Source: Klebsiella electrica (lineage in GTDB: Bacteria; Pseudomonadota; Gammaproteobacteria; Enterobacterales; Enterobacteriaceae). From it: DNA of 64,000 nt. Below the pieces are notes generated by a model, which saw only the letters and a program-made list of their open reading frames with translations, was not told the origin of the DNA and did no database searches. Shown here piece after piece: positions 1 through 10,331 of the stretch. Numbering within the stretch: the first letter of the stretch is position 1; every line of letters starts with the position of its first letter. Both the position numbers and the translations under genes were made by a program. The stretch covers positions 1,860,001 through 1,924,000 of the forward strand of contig NZ_CP041247.1 of NCBI RefSeq assembly GCF_006711645.1. Reading direction: 5' to 3'.

Positions 1-1
1 A

Positions 2-2218
2 GCGGCTATTGATGTCGCAACAGGTGTTGAGCGCTCCCCGGTGCGAAATGACTACGCCTTTCGGCGTGCCGGTAGAACCGGAGGTGTAGATAATGTAGGC
101 CGGTTGCGTGGAGGCGCGTGCCACCGGGTTGGCGATCGGCTTCGCCTCAATGGCCTGCTGCCAGGCAAGGACGGGTATTGCATCTGACCAGACGCCGGCG
201 TCGTGCTGGCAAATGAGCACCAGCCGGACGCTGGCGTCAGCGTAGATTTTCTCGCGCCGGGCGGCGGGCTGGTCCAGCGAAACCGGAACGTAAACCGCAC
301 CGGCCAGCAGGACGGCCAGAACGGCAACAAGTTGTCCCGCGCCTTTCGACATCGTGATAGCCACATTGTCGCCGGGCTGAACCCCGCACTCAATTAACCT
401 GCCCGCGCAACGGTGGGCGTAGTCTGTCAGCTCACGATAACTCCACTGATAACGCATGTCCGTCACCGCCAGCGCCTGCGGCTGTTGCAGAGCGATACGG
501 AAAATGCCTTCATGCAGCAAGCCTTTGGGAATGGGGCCGTCGGTGGCGTTGGCCCGTTCGCGTATCGCGCGCTGGCTGGCGGGCATCATATCGGCGAACG
601 GCTTTTGCCAGGCGGTTTCGTCATCGCAGAGCTGGTTAATCAGCTGGCAGTAGGCGTCGAACAACGTCTCGACTAAGGCCGGAGGGAACAGCGCGTCGTT
701 GCTGTCCCATTGCAGCCAGACCTCGCCTTGATGCTCGAACGCCAGATGATCTATCCAGACCTGCGGCGTTTGCGAGATGCCCCATTCAGGCTCGCCCAAC
801 GGTGACTCTGCGCGACTGCTGTAGAGGGAACGCCCCAGATTGCTGGTAAATACCACCGGGGCGCCGTGGGGGTAGCGCTGCTGGCGTTTGAGTTCACGGA
901 GCAGTTCGACGCCGGACCAGTGGCGATGCTCCCAGTCTTCAGTAAACGTCAGCTGGTTTTTCCGCGCCAGGTTGCTGACGGTATCGCCGTCGCAGGCGGT
1001 ATCCAGCAAAAGAATATTGGTGAAGTCGGCAAGCATTGCGTCAACCGCCGGGTGCAGCGGCTGGCGGTCGAATAAGGTGATGTTAAGCAGCAGACGCGTC
1101 AGGCCGCCCCAGCGAGCCAGAATGGCGGAAAAACAGGTCGCCAGTGCCATTGTCGGCGTGACGCCATATTCGCCAGCCCGTTGGCTAAAGACGTGCCAAC
1201 GTTTTGCCGGGACAATCATGCGGCGCCGGGTATTACGGACTTCACGTAGCGTGGCGGGCTCGCAGGCCAGCGGCAAGACAGGCGCGGGAGGAAGCGTCGG
1301 TGCTTTCGCCAGCCAGTAGGCGCGCGCTTCGTCTCTCAGCGGTTGATTAATCTTCTGCTGGTGCAGTAAATACGAGCGGAAATCATAGCCGGTGTCGATA
1401 GCCGATAGCGATTCTCCGGCCAGCAGTGCATTGAGTTCATCGAAGAAAAGCGTAAAGCTGGAGGCATCCATAATCAACAGGTCAATATTGACATGGAGGC
1501 GGTGGCGATTGTCCGGTAAGAGCGTTAGCTGAAAATCAAACGTTTCGCCGATCTCCACGCGTAAAAGACGGTGGCTCAGGCGCTGGCGTAGCGCTTGCAG
1601 ATAGGCCTCGCGGCTTTCAGCATCATTATGGCGTAAATCATGAAGGGTGACGCCGTTCCAGTAAGGTTGCGGCAACCAGACCTGCTGCCCGTCGGGGCGA
1701 AAGGCGATATGCAGCATCGGGTGGCGTTGCAGCAAGGTCGTGATGGCCTGCTCCAGCTGCGACGCCGTCAGACAATGGCCTGCAAACTCCTGATACAGGT
1801 GGCACCCCACGCCGCCAAGCGTCTGTCCCGGCATACGGCCCGTCAGGTAGGCGTGCTGTACCGGCGTCAGAGGGAAGGGGGTACTTTCAGCCATCTTCGG
1901 CCAGGCGGTTTCGTCCGGCGGTGTTTCGTCGTCCGGTTTTTCAACACTACGGCTGCGCATCAACTGACGCCATGCGGCCAGCGTGGGGGCGGCATACAGT
2001 TCGCGAAGGGTAAGGCGATAGCCTTTTTTACGGAACCAGTGTAACCATCTCATCAACCTGATTGAATCCAGGCCGGCCTGGATCAGATTGCTCTCTTCAT
2101 GTAACTGCTGCGGCGTTAAATTCAACTCCTGCATGAGCCGCTCGCGTAATTGTTGGTAATCAGCCGTGTGGCGGTTGCCCGGTAACAGCGAATCCTGAGA
2201 GGGTGCGCCAGAAATCAT
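2..2218 (-). CDS. irp2: Yersiniabactin synthetase HMWP2, N-terminal part (runs off the window)
   Basis: This is the start of HMWP2, the non-ribosomal peptide synthetase that begins yersiniabactin assembly with salicylate and cysteine. About 739 codons are present and the frame is open to the window edge. The start is ATG at 2218 ([10 protein letters not shown]), preceded by an AGGAGG-like ribosome site. It encodes an N-terminal carrier domain, a condensation/cyclisation domain, and the beginning of the adenylation domain. The adenylation core motif [13 protein letters not shown] lies near positions 45-85. The gene is transcribed away from ybtA, which is the standard layout of the high-pathogenicity island. 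The product is cytoplasmic and is made when iron is scarce. Identity comes from recalled family sequence and from the island context. The remaining two thirds lie outside the window. Confidence 0.95.
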   Translation of the reverse strand, partial: MISGAPSQDSLLPGNRHTADYQQLRERLMQELNLTPQQLHEESNLIQAGLDSIRLMRWLHWFRKKGYRLTLRELYAAPTLAAWRQLMRSRSVEKPDDETPPDETAWPKMAESTPFPLTPVQHAYLTGRMPGQTLGGVGCHLYQEFAGHCLTASQLEQAITTLLQRHPMLHIAFRPDGQQVWLPQPYWNGVTLHDLRHNDAESREAYLQALRQRLSHRLLRVEIGETFDFQLTLLPDNRHRLHVNIDLLIMDASSFTLFFDELNALLAGESLSAIDTGYDFRSYLLHQQKINQPLRDEARAYWLAKAPTLPPAPVLPLACEPATLREVRNTRRRMIVPAKRWHVFSQRAGEYGVTPTMALATCFSAILARWGGLTRLLLNITLFDRQPLHPAVDAMLADFTNILLLDTACDGDTVSNLARKNQLTFTEDWEHRHWSGVELLRELKRQQRYPHGAPVVFTSNLGRSLYSSRAESPLGEPEWGISQTPQVWIDHLAFEHQGEVWLQWDSNDALFPPALVETLFDAYCQLINQLCDDETAWQKPFADMMPASQRAIRERANATDGPIPKGLLHEGIFRIALQQPQALAVTDMRYQWSYRELTDYAHRCAGRLIECGVQPGDNVAITMSKGAGQLVAVLAVLLAGAVYVPVSLDQPAARREKIYADASVRLVLICQHDAGVWSDAIPVLAWQQAIEAKPIANPVARASTQPAYIIYTSGSTGTPKGVVISHRGALNTCCDINSR

Positions 2219-2262
2219 TCTTCCTCCTGATGGCACGTCTTACCAAAAAGCATTGTCTATAT

Positions 2263-2281
2263 GAGAATAATAATTATTAAC
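2263..2281. promoter_or_regulatory. Fur box upstream of irp2
   Basis: The 19-mer GAGAATAATAATTATTAAC matches the Fur consensus GATAATGATAATCATTATC at about 15 of 19 positions. It lies about 45 bases upstream of the irp2 start. This fits the known Fur repression of the yersiniabactin synthesis operon. Confidence 0.7.
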
Positions 2282-2408
2282 AATTAAGTGCTACCCGAAA
2301 CGGGTTTATTTATGCCCGTTTCGGGTTGGCGGCAGGCAGAAAGCGCAGAGGTCCGGATGGGATATCCGGGCCTCTGTCAGGGAGGAATTGATGAGGAGAC
2401 AACCCCGA

Positions 2409-3368
2409 TTACATCACGCGTTTAAAGGTCGAAGGGGTAACACCAAACTGTTTCTGGAAGGCGGCAGAGAAATGGCTGGCGTTGGCATAGCCCAGATCGG
2501 CTGCCACCGTCATGACCGAGGTATTGCCATTGGCCAGGCGTCTTCTGGCTTCCTGCATGCGTTCTGCCTGAAACAGACCATAGACGCTGTTGTTGAACAT
2601 AACGCGGAACCCCCGCTTAATTTTGAGCACGCTCAGACCGGACTCTCTGGCCAGCTCTGCGACACCCGGTGCTTGCGTCAGGTCTGCCAGCAGCAGATCC
2701 TTCGCTCGCAGCAGTTTCTGGCGTTCCATTGGGTTGAAGTGGCAGGAGAGGCAACCGGTGTCTTCGCGATGTTCATCCAGCACCAGACTGAGCATCACCA
2801 GACTTTGTCCCTGTAGCCAAAGCGTCGACGGCTTTTGTTCATGACTGAAGCCGCTGTGCATCCGCATCAGCGCGTGACGCAAGGCTTGAGCCGTTAAGTG
2901 GGTTTCAGCATTACAACGCTGCTGCTGACAGCAGCAGTGGGAGTCGATCTTCTTCTTAATGACCGCGCTAATATCCGGCACCCACAGCGCGAGGGTTTCA
3001 GGGCTGAAGGAGAGCGTAATGCTCTCGAAGCGGCCACAATAGGAGGCGCTGCCGCGGCAGCCGGGCGTATGGGTAATGTAATGGCGATTACGCGCAAGCT
3101 CCCAGTCGGTATGGCGTCTGAGTCCCTGGATAGCAAAGTGAGATGTGCCTTCCAGAATGCACGAGAAGTTAATCCTGCCCAGATCGTCATGTAGCTGCAA
3201 CGTCTCAGGCCGCGCAAAATTCCCCCTCCAGAGCAAAATATCCATCCCTTCCTGCAACGAACAGCGTAGCAGTTCACACTGGGCAGGAATATTGCCATCC
3301 TTTACGGGTTTCCCGACTACCAACTGATGAATAGAGATTTCAGATTGCGTTTGTGGTGACTCCGTCAT
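2409..3368 (-). CDS. ybtA: AraC-family regulator YbtA
   Basis: YbtA activates the yersiniabactin synthesis, transport and receptor genes, probably with yersiniabactin as co-inducer, and represses its own promoter. The product has 319 residues. The start chosen is MTESPQTQSE at 3368, which gives the usual family length; the frame stays open 17 codons further upstream. The C-terminal 100 residues form a double helix-turn-helix AraC domain, including GLSVLKIKRGFRVMF and LGYANASHFSAAFQKQFGVTP. The N-terminal part carries a cysteine-rich CCCQQQRC segment. The gene lies between irp2 and the divergent ybtPQXS operon, the standard island arrangement. Confidence 0.95.
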   Translation of the reverse strand: MTESPQTQSEISIHQLVVGKPVKDGNIPAQCELLRCSLQEGMDILLWRGNFARPETLQLHDDLGRINFSCILEGTSHFAIQGLRRHTDWELARNRHYITHTPGCRGSASYCGRFESITLSFSPETLALWVPDISAVIKKKIDSHCCCQQQRCNAETHLTAQALRHALMRMHSGFSHEQKPSTLWLQGQSLVMLSLVLDEHREDTGCLSCHFNPMERQKLLRAKDLLLADLTQAPGVAELARESGLSVLKIKRGFRVMFNNSVYGLFQAERMQEARRRLANGNTSVMTVAADLGYANASHFSAAFQKQFGVTPSTFKRVM

Positions 3369-3403
3369 GACCTGGTTATCTCCCTGTGGCTTAGTCCAAT
3401 GCG

Positions 3404-3500
<97 letters not shown>

Positions 3501-3638
3501 CAACTCTGTTCCAGACAGATTTGTCCCGCCCCCCCGTCAATGATTGCTATAAATTTCTGGGATTCCCTCGCTTGCCGCCTTCCTGCAACTCGAACTATTT
3601 AGGGTAAAAATAGAACCGAATGGGGTAGATGAGTAATT

Positions 3639-3657
3639 GATAATGGTTATTATTCAC
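3639..3657. promoter_or_regulatory. Probable Fur box upstream of ybtP
   Basis: GATAATGGTTATTATTCAC resembles the Fur consensus (about 13 of 19 positions) and lies about 80 bases before the ybtP start. The ybtPQXS operon is known to be repressed by Fur and activated by YbtA. The YbtA repeat sites cannot be placed with confidence by eye. Confidence 0.5.
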
Positions 3658-3733
3658 ATTAATTATCAGAACGCCACTGTGAATTGTCGTTTTTGGTGTG
3701 CGTAAAAATTCATCAGGAAATTCAGCCATTCCC

Positions 3734-5536
3734 ATGTCATCTCAATCATCAAATACTGAATCGCTATCCCGATTTCCGCTCTGGCAGGTGATTACACCGG
3801 TTCGCCGGAAGGTTATTTTAGCGATGGCGCTGGCGGGGCTGGCGGCATTAACCAGCCTGGGAGCGCTCCTTTTTCTGGCGTGGAGTCTGCGCGACATCCG
3901 CGCGACGCCTGACGCGATTCCTGTCTGGCCGCTGAGTGGCCTGATTGGCTGCGTGGTATTGACTTTTGTCCTGCGCCTGCAGGCATTCAATATCTCTCAT
4001 TACGCGGCTTTTCATCTGGAGAACATTCTGCGCAGCAGGTTAGCCCGTAAAGCATTGCAGCTTTCGCCTGGCGCGTTACAGCAAATGGGCAGCGGATCAG
4101 TGGCGAAAGTGATGCTGGATGATGTGAAGTCGTTACATATTTTTGTGGCTGACAGCACGCCGCTCTACGCCCGCGCGGTCATCATGCCGCTGGCGACTAT
4201 CGTTATCTTGTTCTGGCTGGACTGGCGGCTGGCTATCGCGACGCTGGGGGTACTGGCGTTTGGCTCGGTTGTTCTCGTGCTCGCCCGCCAGCGTTCGGAA
4301 GATTTGGCCCAGCGTTATCATCAGGCGCGCGAGCAAGTCAGCGCGGCGGTTATTGAGTTCGTGCAGGCCATGCCCGTAGTGAGAACGTTTGACAGCGGCA
4401 GCAGCAGTTTTTTGCGCTACCAACATGCCCTTGAAGAGTGGGTTGGCGTGCTCAAAACCTGGTATCGCAAAGCCGGTTTTTCAGCACGTTTTTCATTCTC
4501 GATTCTGAATCCTCTCCCGACCTTATTTGTCCTGATCTGGTCGGGATACGGCCTGTTGCACTATGGCGGTTTCGACTTTATCGCGTGGGTGGCCGTTTTA
4601 CTGCTCGGCAGCGGAATGGCCGAAGCCGTGATGCCAATGATGATGCTCAATAACCTGGTCGCGCAAACGCGTTTAAGCATTCAGCGTATTTATCAGGTTC
4701 TCGCAATGCCGGAGTTATCGCTGCCGCTATCTGACCAACAGCCGAAAGAGGCGAGTATTACCTTTGAGCAGGTGAGCTTCCATTATCCGCAAGCGCGCGC
4801 TGATGCCGCGTTGCAGGAGGTGAGCTTTCATGTACCTGCCGGGCAAATTGTGGCGCTGGTCGGGCCAAGCGGCGCCGGAAAAAGCACCGTGGCACGCTTG
4901 CTGCTGCGTTACGCCGATCCCGACAAAGGCCATATCCGTATTGGCGGCGTGGATCTTCGCGATATGCAGACGAACACCCTGATGAAGCAACTCTCTTTTG
5001 TGTTTCAGGACAACTTCCTTTTTGCCGACACAATCGCCAATAACATTCGTCTGGGCGCGCCGGATACGCCGCTGGAGGCGGTGGTCGCGGCGGCCAGGGT
5101 GGCGCAGGCCCATGAATTTATTAGCGCACTGCCAGAGGGGTACAACACGCGAGTCGGGGAGCGCGGGGTATTTCTCTCCGGCGGTCAGCGACAGCGCATC
5201 ACCATCGCCCGGGCGCTTTTGCAGGACCGCCCCATCCTGGTGCTCGATGAGGCGACGGCGTTTGCTGACCCGGAAAACGAAGCCGCGCTTATCAAGGCGC
5301 TGGCGGCGGCGATGCGCGGCCGGACGGTCATCATGGTCGCGCATCGCCTCTCAATGGTGACTCAGGCTGATGTGATATTGCTGTTTTCCGACGGGCGGCT
5401 CAGGGAAATGGGCAACCATGCGCAACTCCTGGAACAGGGCGGCTTGTATCAACGGCTCTGGCACCACTATCAGCAGGCGCAGCGTTGGGTACCGGGTGGC
5501 GTACAGGAAGAGGGAGTGGAAAATGAAAGACAATAA
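3734..5536 (+). CDS. ybtP: Yersiniabactin-iron ABC transporter YbtP
   Basis: YbtP is an inner-membrane half-transporter that works with YbtQ to bring ferric yersiniabactin into the cytoplasm. It is built like an exporter although it works as an importer. The start at 3734 (MSSQSSNTES) gives the usual 600 residues; an upstream in-frame start at 3698 would add 12. The first 320 residues form a six-helix membrane domain. The ATPase domain has the Walker A motif GPSGAGKST, signature LSGGQRQR and Walker B ILVLDEAT. The last 14 bases overlap ybtQ, which suggests translational coupling. Confidence 0.95.
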   Translation: MSSQSSNTESLSRFPLWQVITPVRRKVILAMALAGLAALTSLGALLFLAWSLRDIRATPDAIPVWPLSGLIGCVVLTFVLRLQAFNISHYAAFHLENILRSRLARKALQLSPGALQQMGSGSVAKVMLDDVKSLHIFVADSTPLYARAVIMPLATIVILFWLDWRLAIATLGVLAFGSVVLVLARQRSEDLAQRYHQAREQVSAAVIEFVQAMPVVRTFDSGSSSFLRYQHALEEWVGVLKTWYRKAGFSARFSFSILNPLPTLFVLIWSGYGLLHYGGFDFIAWVAVLLLGSGMAEAVMPMMMLNNLVAQTRLSIQRIYQVLAMPELSLPLSDQQPKEASITFEQVSFHYPQARADAALQEVSFHVPAGQIVALVGPSGAGKSTVARLLLRYADPDKGHIRIGGVDLRDMQTNTLMKQLSFVFQDNFLFADTIANNIRLGAPDTPLEAVVAAARVAQAHEFISALPEGYNTRVGERGVFLSGGQRQRITIARALLQDRPILVLDEATAFADPENEAALIKALAAAMRGRTVIMVAHRLSMVTQADVILLFSDGRLREMGNHAQLLEQGGLYQRLWHHYQQAQRWVPGGVQEEGVENERQ

Positions 5537-7325
5537 TCCTGCGGATAACCTGGCTTGGCGCGTCATCTGGCGTCAGCTTATCTCCAGCGTTGGCAGCCAG
5601 GCCGGGATGCTGCGGCGCAGTATGCTGGCGCTATTGCTGGCGGCATTCATGCAGGGGATCGCCTTTGCCTGTCTTTATCCGATCATTGATGCGCTGTTAC
5701 GGGGGGATGCACCGTCACTTCTCAACTGGGCAGTGGCCTTCAGCGTTGCCGCGATTGTGACGCTGGCGCTACGTTGGCATGGCCTGGGCTTTGAATACCG
5801 CGGCCATCTGGCGCAGGCCACCCATGAGTTACGTCTGCGCCTGGGCGAGCAATTACGCCGCGTGCCGCTGGAGAAACTCCAGCGCGGACGGGCAGGGGAA
5901 ATGAACGCTTTGCTGCTGGGCAGCGTGGATGAAAACCTTAATTATGTTATTGCGATAGCCAATATTTTGTTACTCACCCTTGTTACGCCATTGACGGCGT
6001 CGCTGGCGACTTTGTGGATAGACTGGCGGCTGGGGCTGGTGATGCTATTGGTCTTCCCTCTGCTGGTGCCGTTTTATTACTGGCGCCGTCCGGCGATGCG
6101 GCGACAGATGCAGATGCTGGGGAAAGCGCATCAGCAACTGAGCGGTGATATCGTTGAATTTGCTCAGGGGATGATGGTATTGCGTACCTGCGGTAGCGAT
6201 GCCGATAAAAGCCGGGCGCTGCTGGCACATTTCGATGTGCTGGAAAACGTACAGACCCGCACTCACCGTCAGAGCGCTGGCGCGACGATGTTGATCGCCA
6301 GCGTCGTCGAGCTGGGTCTGCAGGTGGTGGTGTTATCCGGGATCGTCTGGGTGGTGACGGGGACCCTGAACCTCGCCTTCCTGATTGCCGCCGTCGCGAT
6401 GATTATGCGCTTCGCAGAACCGATGGCGATGTTTATCAGCTACACCTCGGTCGTGGAACTGATCGCCAGCGCCCTCCAGCGGATTGAGCAGTTTATGGCG
6501 ATTGCGCCGCTTCCCGTCACAGAACAAAGCGAGCTGCCGGAACGTTACGATATCCGCTTTGACAACGTCAGCTATCACTACGAAGAAGGCGACGGTCACG
6601 CGCTTAATAATGTTTCTTTGACGTTCCCGGCAGCCAGTATGAGCGCGCTGGTGGGTGCCTCCGGCGCAGGCAAAACCACGGTCACTAAACTGTTAATGCG
6701 CTATGCCGATCCGCAGCAAGGGCAGATTTCTATTGGCGGCGTCGATATTCGCCGCCTGAGGCCAGAACAGCTCAATAGCCTGATTTCTGTTGTTTTCCAG
6801 GATGTCTGGCTGTTTGATGACACGCTGCTAGCGAATATCCGTATCGCGCGCCCACAGGCGACGCAGCAGGAGGTGGAGGAAGCCGCTCGCGCGGCGCAGT
6901 GCCTTGAGTTTATTTCCCGTCTTCCGCAAGGTTGGTTGACGCCAATGGGTGAGATGGGGGGGCAGTTATCGGGCGGCGAGCGCCAGCGGATTTCCATTGC
7001 CCGAGCGTTATTGAAAAATGCGCCGGTCGTCATTCTTGATGAACCGACCGCCGCGCTGGATATTGAAAGCGAACTGGCGGTACAGAAAGCTATCGATAAC
7101 CTGGTTCACAACCGGACGGTGATTATTATCGCCCACCGTTTATCCACCATCGCCGGAGCGGGAAACATCCTGGTGGTGGAAGAGGGGCGCGTGGTTGAGC
7201 AGGGCACTCACGCGCAATTGCTCTCCCGTCATGGACGTTATCAGGCGCTGTGGCAAGCGCAAATGGCCGCGCGCGCGTGGCGCGACGAAGGGGTTTGCGC
7301 GATGGAGGAGTCGGAGCATGAGTGA
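5523..7325 (+). CDS. ybtQ: Yersiniabactin-iron ABC transporter YbtQ
   Basis: YbtQ is the partner half-transporter of YbtP. The start at 5523 (MKDNNPADNL) follows a GAGTGGAAA ribosome site inside the end of ybtP and gives 600 residues. The N-terminal membrane domain is followed by an ATPase with Walker A GASGAGKTT, signature LSGGERQR and Walker B VVILDEPT. The gene overlaps ybtX by 8 bases. With YbtP it is needed for growth on yersiniabactin-bound iron and for virulence in Yersinia; this is known for the family and not shown here. Confidence 0.95.
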   Translation: MKDNNPADNLAWRVIWRQLISSVGSQAGMLRRSMLALLLAAFMQGIAFACLYPIIDALLRGDAPSLLNWAVAFSVAAIVTLALRWHGLGFEYRGHLAQATHELRLRLGEQLRRVPLEKLQRGRAGEMNALLLGSVDENLNYVIAIANILLLTLVTPLTASLATLWIDWRLGLVMLLVFPLLVPFYYWRRPAMRRQMQMLGKAHQQLSGDIVEFAQGMMVLRTCGSDADKSRALLAHFDVLENVQTRTHRQSAGATMLIASVVELGLQVVVLSGIVWVVTGTLNLAFLIAAVAMIMRFAEPMAMFISYTSVVELIASALQRIEQFMAIAPLPVTEQSELPERYDIRFDNVSYHYEEGDGHALNNVSLTFPAASMSALVGASGAGKTTVTKLLMRYADPQQGQISIGGVDIRRLRPEQLNSLISVVFQDVWLFDDTLLANIRIARPQATQQEVEEAARAAQCLEFISRLPQGWLTPMGEMGGQLSGGERQRISIARALLKNAPVVILDEPTAALDIESELAVQKAIDNLVHNRTVIIIAHRLSTIAGAGNILVVEEGRVVEQGTHAQLLSRHGRYQALWQAQMAARAWRDEGVCAMEESEHE

Positions 7326-8598
7326 TGTTCAGCCGCAGGTGAAACCGCTGACGTTAACAACCGAGCGGGTGATTTTTGCTATTGCCGGCGTTTATGTGAC
7401 GCAGAGTCTGGTATCGGCGCTGTCTATGCAGTCCTTACCCGCGCTGGTGCGCGCTGCCGGCGGATCGCTGGCGCTTGCTGGTGCGACAACGCTGTTTATG
7501 TTGCCCTGGGCGCTGAAGTTTATTTGGGCGCCGTGGATCGAGCGCTGGCGGCTCCCGCCCGATAGCCCGGAGCGCCGTTCCCGCCTGTTAATCCTGCGTG
7601 GTCAGGTCGCGTTAGCGGCGCTCCTGATGATGGCCGCAGCGATCGGCTGGTTCGGGCGAGAAGGGGGATTTCCCGATACGCAAATCGTGGCGTTATTTGT
7701 TCTGTTCATGGTGGCAGGCACGGTCGCCTCCACCATTGATATTGCCAGCGACGGTTTTTGCGTCGATCAGCTGACCCGCGCAGGTTATGGCTGGGGAAAC
7801 AGCGTGCAGGTTGGCGGTAGCTATCTGGGGATGATGTGCGGTGGCGGGGTGTTCCTGATGCTGTCGGCGGCATCCGGCTGGCCTGTCGCCATGCTGATCA
7901 TGGCGCTGCTGATTATGGTGTTGTCACTCCCGCTGTGGCGCATTACGGAGCCGACGCGAACGGTGACGGTCCCGCATGTTCCGGCGTTAGGTTATGCGCT
8001 AAGGCGAAGACAGGCGCGTCTGGGCTTACTGCTGGTATTGATGCTGAATTCCGGTATGCGGTTTGTGCTGCCTCTTCTGGCGCCGCTGTTGTTGGATCAT
8101 GGGCTGAGTATGTCAGCGCTGGGTGCGCTGTTTAGCGGCGGTAATATTGCGGCGGGCATAGCAGGAACGCTGGCCGGCGGATTGCTGATGAAATATACCT
8201 CACCCGGCAGAGCGCTGTTGACGGCTTATGGCGTCCAGGGGATCGCACTGCTGGCGGTGGTGGTGACGCTGATGATGGCGCCGGGTCATCTGCTGCTGCC
8301 CGTTCTCCAGTGTCTGGTCATTATCCAGTCCATTTCGCTGGCCTGCGCGCTGGTCTGTCTTTATGCCACGCTGATGTCGCTTTCATCACCCTTACAGGCC
8401 GGCGTCGACTTCACCCTCTTTCAATGTACTGACGCGGCAATCGCCATTCTGGCTGGCGTTGTCGGCGGCATTGTGGCCCAACATTTTGGCTATGCGGCCT
8501 GCTTCCTGTTTGCCGGGATATTCACGTTACTGGCGGCGTGGGTTGCCCATATCCGGCTGCATTCGGCAAGCAAACTGATGACCAGCTCAATTGATTGA
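7318..8598 (+). CDS. ybtX: Major facilitator family protein YbtX
   Basis: YbtX is a 426-residue membrane protein of the major facilitator superfamily, related to AmpG-type and signal transporters. It is hydrophobic throughout, with about 12 predicted helices. It is carried in every yersiniabactin island. It is not essential for iron uptake, but has been linked to zinc acquisition in Yersinia pestis. The start at 7318 (MSDVQPQVKP) overlaps the end of ybtQ, so a longer upstream reading frame is not needed. It is the third gene of the ybtPQXS operon. Confidence 0.93.
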   Translation: MSDVQPQVKPLTLTTERVIFAIAGVYVTQSLVSALSMQSLPALVRAAGGSLALAGATTLFMLPWALKFIWAPWIERWRLPPDSPERRSRLLILRGQVALAALLMMAAAIGWFGREGGFPDTQIVALFVLFMVAGTVASTIDIASDGFCVDQLTRAGYGWGNSVQVGGSYLGMMCGGGVFLMLSAASGWPVAMLIMALLIMVLSLPLWRITEPTRTVTVPHVPALGYALRRRQARLGLLLVLMLNSGMRFVLPLLAPLLLDHGLSMSALGALFSGGNIAAGIAGTLAGGLLMKYTSPGRALLTAYGVQGIALLAVVVTLMMAPGHLLLPVLQCLVIIQSISLACALVCLYATLMSLSSPLQAGVDFTLFQCTDAAIAILAGVVGGIVAQHFGYAACFLFAGIFTLLAAWVAHIRLHSASKLMTSSID

Positions 8599-8625
8599 AC
8601 CGGGAATAACACAGAGAGGTAAGGG

Positions 8626-9936
8626 ATGAAAACCAGTGAATTTTTACACCTGGCGCTACCAGAGGAACAATGGCTGCCGACGATTTCTGGCGTCTTACGC
8701 CAGTTCGCAGAAGAAGAGTGCTATGTCTACGAGCGTCAACCCTGTTGGTATTTAGGTAAAGGATGCCTGGCACGGTTGCACATTAATGCCGACGGAACGC
8801 AGGCGACATTCATTGATGATGCCGGGGAGCAAAAATGGGCGGTGGATTCCATTGTCGACTGCGCGCGTCGTTTTATGGCGCATCCGCAGGTGCAAGGGCG
8901 TCGGGTATATGGGCAGGTTGGGTTCAACTTTGCGGCGCATGTGCGGGGGATTGCCTTCGACGCCGGCGAGTGGCCGCTGCTGACGTTAACCGTTCCCCGT
9001 GAAGAACTTATTTTTGAAAAGGGAAATGTCACCGTTTATGCGGACTCCGCTGACGGGTGCCGACGTCTGTGCGAGTGGGTGAAAGAGGCTGGTACAACGA
9101 CGCAGAACGCACCACTGGTGGTGGATACCGCCCTCAATGGTGAGGCGTATAAACAACAAGTTGCCCGCGCCGTTGCGGAGATACGCCGTGGCGAGTATGT
9201 CAAAGTGATTGTCTCGCGCGCCATTCCCCTGCCATCACGGATTGATATGCCCGCCACGCTGTTATACGGGCGGCAGGCAAACACGCCCACGCGGTCGTTT
9301 ATGTTCCGCCAGCAAGGGCGCGAGGCGCTGGGCTTTAGCCCGGAACTGGTGATGTCAGTGACGGGCAATAAAGTGGTCACTGAACCGCTTGCGGGCACCC
9401 GCGATCGTATGGGAAGCCCGGAGCAAAATAAGGCGAAAGAGACAGAGCTGCTGCACGACAGTAAAGAGGTGCTTGAGCATATCCTTTCTGTCAAAGAAGC
9501 TCTTGCTGAACTGGCGGTGGTTTGCCGGCCGGGCAGCGTGGTGGTTGAAGATTTAATGTCGGTCCGCCAGCGTGGCAGCGTTCAGCATCTGGGGTCTGGC
9601 GTGAGCGGTCAGCTTGCGGAAAACAAAGATGCCTGGGATGCATTTACCGTGCTGTTCCCGTCGATTACCGCCTCGGGTATCCCTAAAAATGCTGCCCTGA
9701 ACGCCATTATGCGAATAGAGAAGACCCCGCGAGAGCTCTATTCCGGCGCAATCCTGCTACTGGAAGATGCGCGCTTCGATGCGGCGTTAGTCCTGCGTTC
9801 CGTATTTCAGGACAGTCAACGGTGCTGGATACAGGCGGGAGCAGGGATCATTGCCCAATCTACGCCGGAACGTGAACTGACGGAAACCCGGGAGAAATTA
9901 GCGAGCATTGCGCCCTATCTCATGGTATCGGAGTGA
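8626..9936 (+). CDS. ybtS: Salicylate synthase YbtS
   Basis: YbtS converts chorismate through isochorismate to salicylate, the first building block of yersiniabactin. It is a 436-residue member of the anthranilate/isochorismate synthase (MST) fold. The conserved PLAGTRDRMG and HDSKEVLEHI motifs, and the GAGIIAQSTPERELTETREK-type end, are present. A good AGAGAGGTAAGGG ribosome site precedes ATG 8626. The sequence differs at many scattered positions from the Yersinia/E. coli version as I recall it (for example MKTSEF for MKISEF, and HVRGIAFDAGE for HARGIAFNAGE), which suggests a divergent island lineage. It is the last gene of the operon. Confidence 0.95.
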   Translation: MKTSEFLHLALPEEQWLPTISGVLRQFAEEECYVYERQPCWYLGKGCLARLHINADGTQATFIDDAGEQKWAVDSIVDCARRFMAHPQVQGRRVYGQVGFNFAAHVRGIAFDAGEWPLLTLTVPREELIFEKGNVTVYADSADGCRRLCEWVKEAGTTTQNAPLVVDTALNGEAYKQQVARAVAEIRRGEYVKVIVSRAIPLPSRIDMPATLLYGRQANTPTRSFMFRQQGREALGFSPELVMSVTGNKVVTEPLAGTRDRMGSPEQNKAKETELLHDSKEVLEHILSVKEALAELAVVCRPGSVVVEDLMSVRQRGSVQHLGSGVSGQLAENKDAWDAFTVLFPSITASGIPKNAALNAIMRIEKTPRELYSGAILLLEDARFDAALVLRSVFQDSQRCWIQAGAGIIAQSTPERELTETREKLASIAPYLMVSE

Positions 9937-10030
9937 TTGCTAAGCCGTTCCGATCGTCCCTCTGGCACAAGGGCGGAAGAGTGGCGCCGATGGGCGATGT
10001 CATCGCGACTGGTCACCGGGTTGCTGTCGA

Positions 10031-10216
10031 TTAATCCCTGATGGATGGCCTGGCGCTTGTTATTACCGTGGTCCTGTCGTCTGCAGGAAGCCACTTCCCG
10101 CTGAACTTTTCTTCAATCCCTTTCAGTCGGTCAATGAGATGACGAGTTTTATTGGCGATCGAACTGACCTGTTCGGATTTGACGACGCATTTTTCCGATG
10201 CTGAGGATGACATCAA
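10031..10216 (-). pseudogene. Possible scrap of the island integrase gene
   Basis: A 61-codon open frame sits where the P4-type integrase gene of the island normally lies, between ybtS and the tRNA-Asn, and points in the expected direction. The short stretch TRHLIDRLKGIEEK resembles, from memory, the PRHFIDLLKGIEEK part of the yersiniabactin island integrase. The residues on either side do not. No catalytic R-H-R-Y region is present. It could be a deletion remnant or a chance frame. Confidence 0.35.
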
Positions 10217-10292
10217 AACGCACCGGGAAAATTTTCACGCTAGCTTATTGAATCAACGCGATATAAGGATTCATAAGGATACGCCAAAGCAA

Positions 10293-10325
10293 AAAGCCCG
10301 CTTAAGTTTCCTTAAGCGGGCTTCT
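10293..10325 (-). terminator. Terminator of the tRNA-Asn gene
   Basis: The stem AAGCCCGCTTAAG / CTTAAGCGGGCTT forms a strong hairpin directly downstream of the minus-strand tRNA-Asn. It ends in a T-rich run when read on that strand. Almost the same hairpin recurs at 13811-13843. Confidence 0.8.
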
Positions 10326-10331
10326 TAAATA

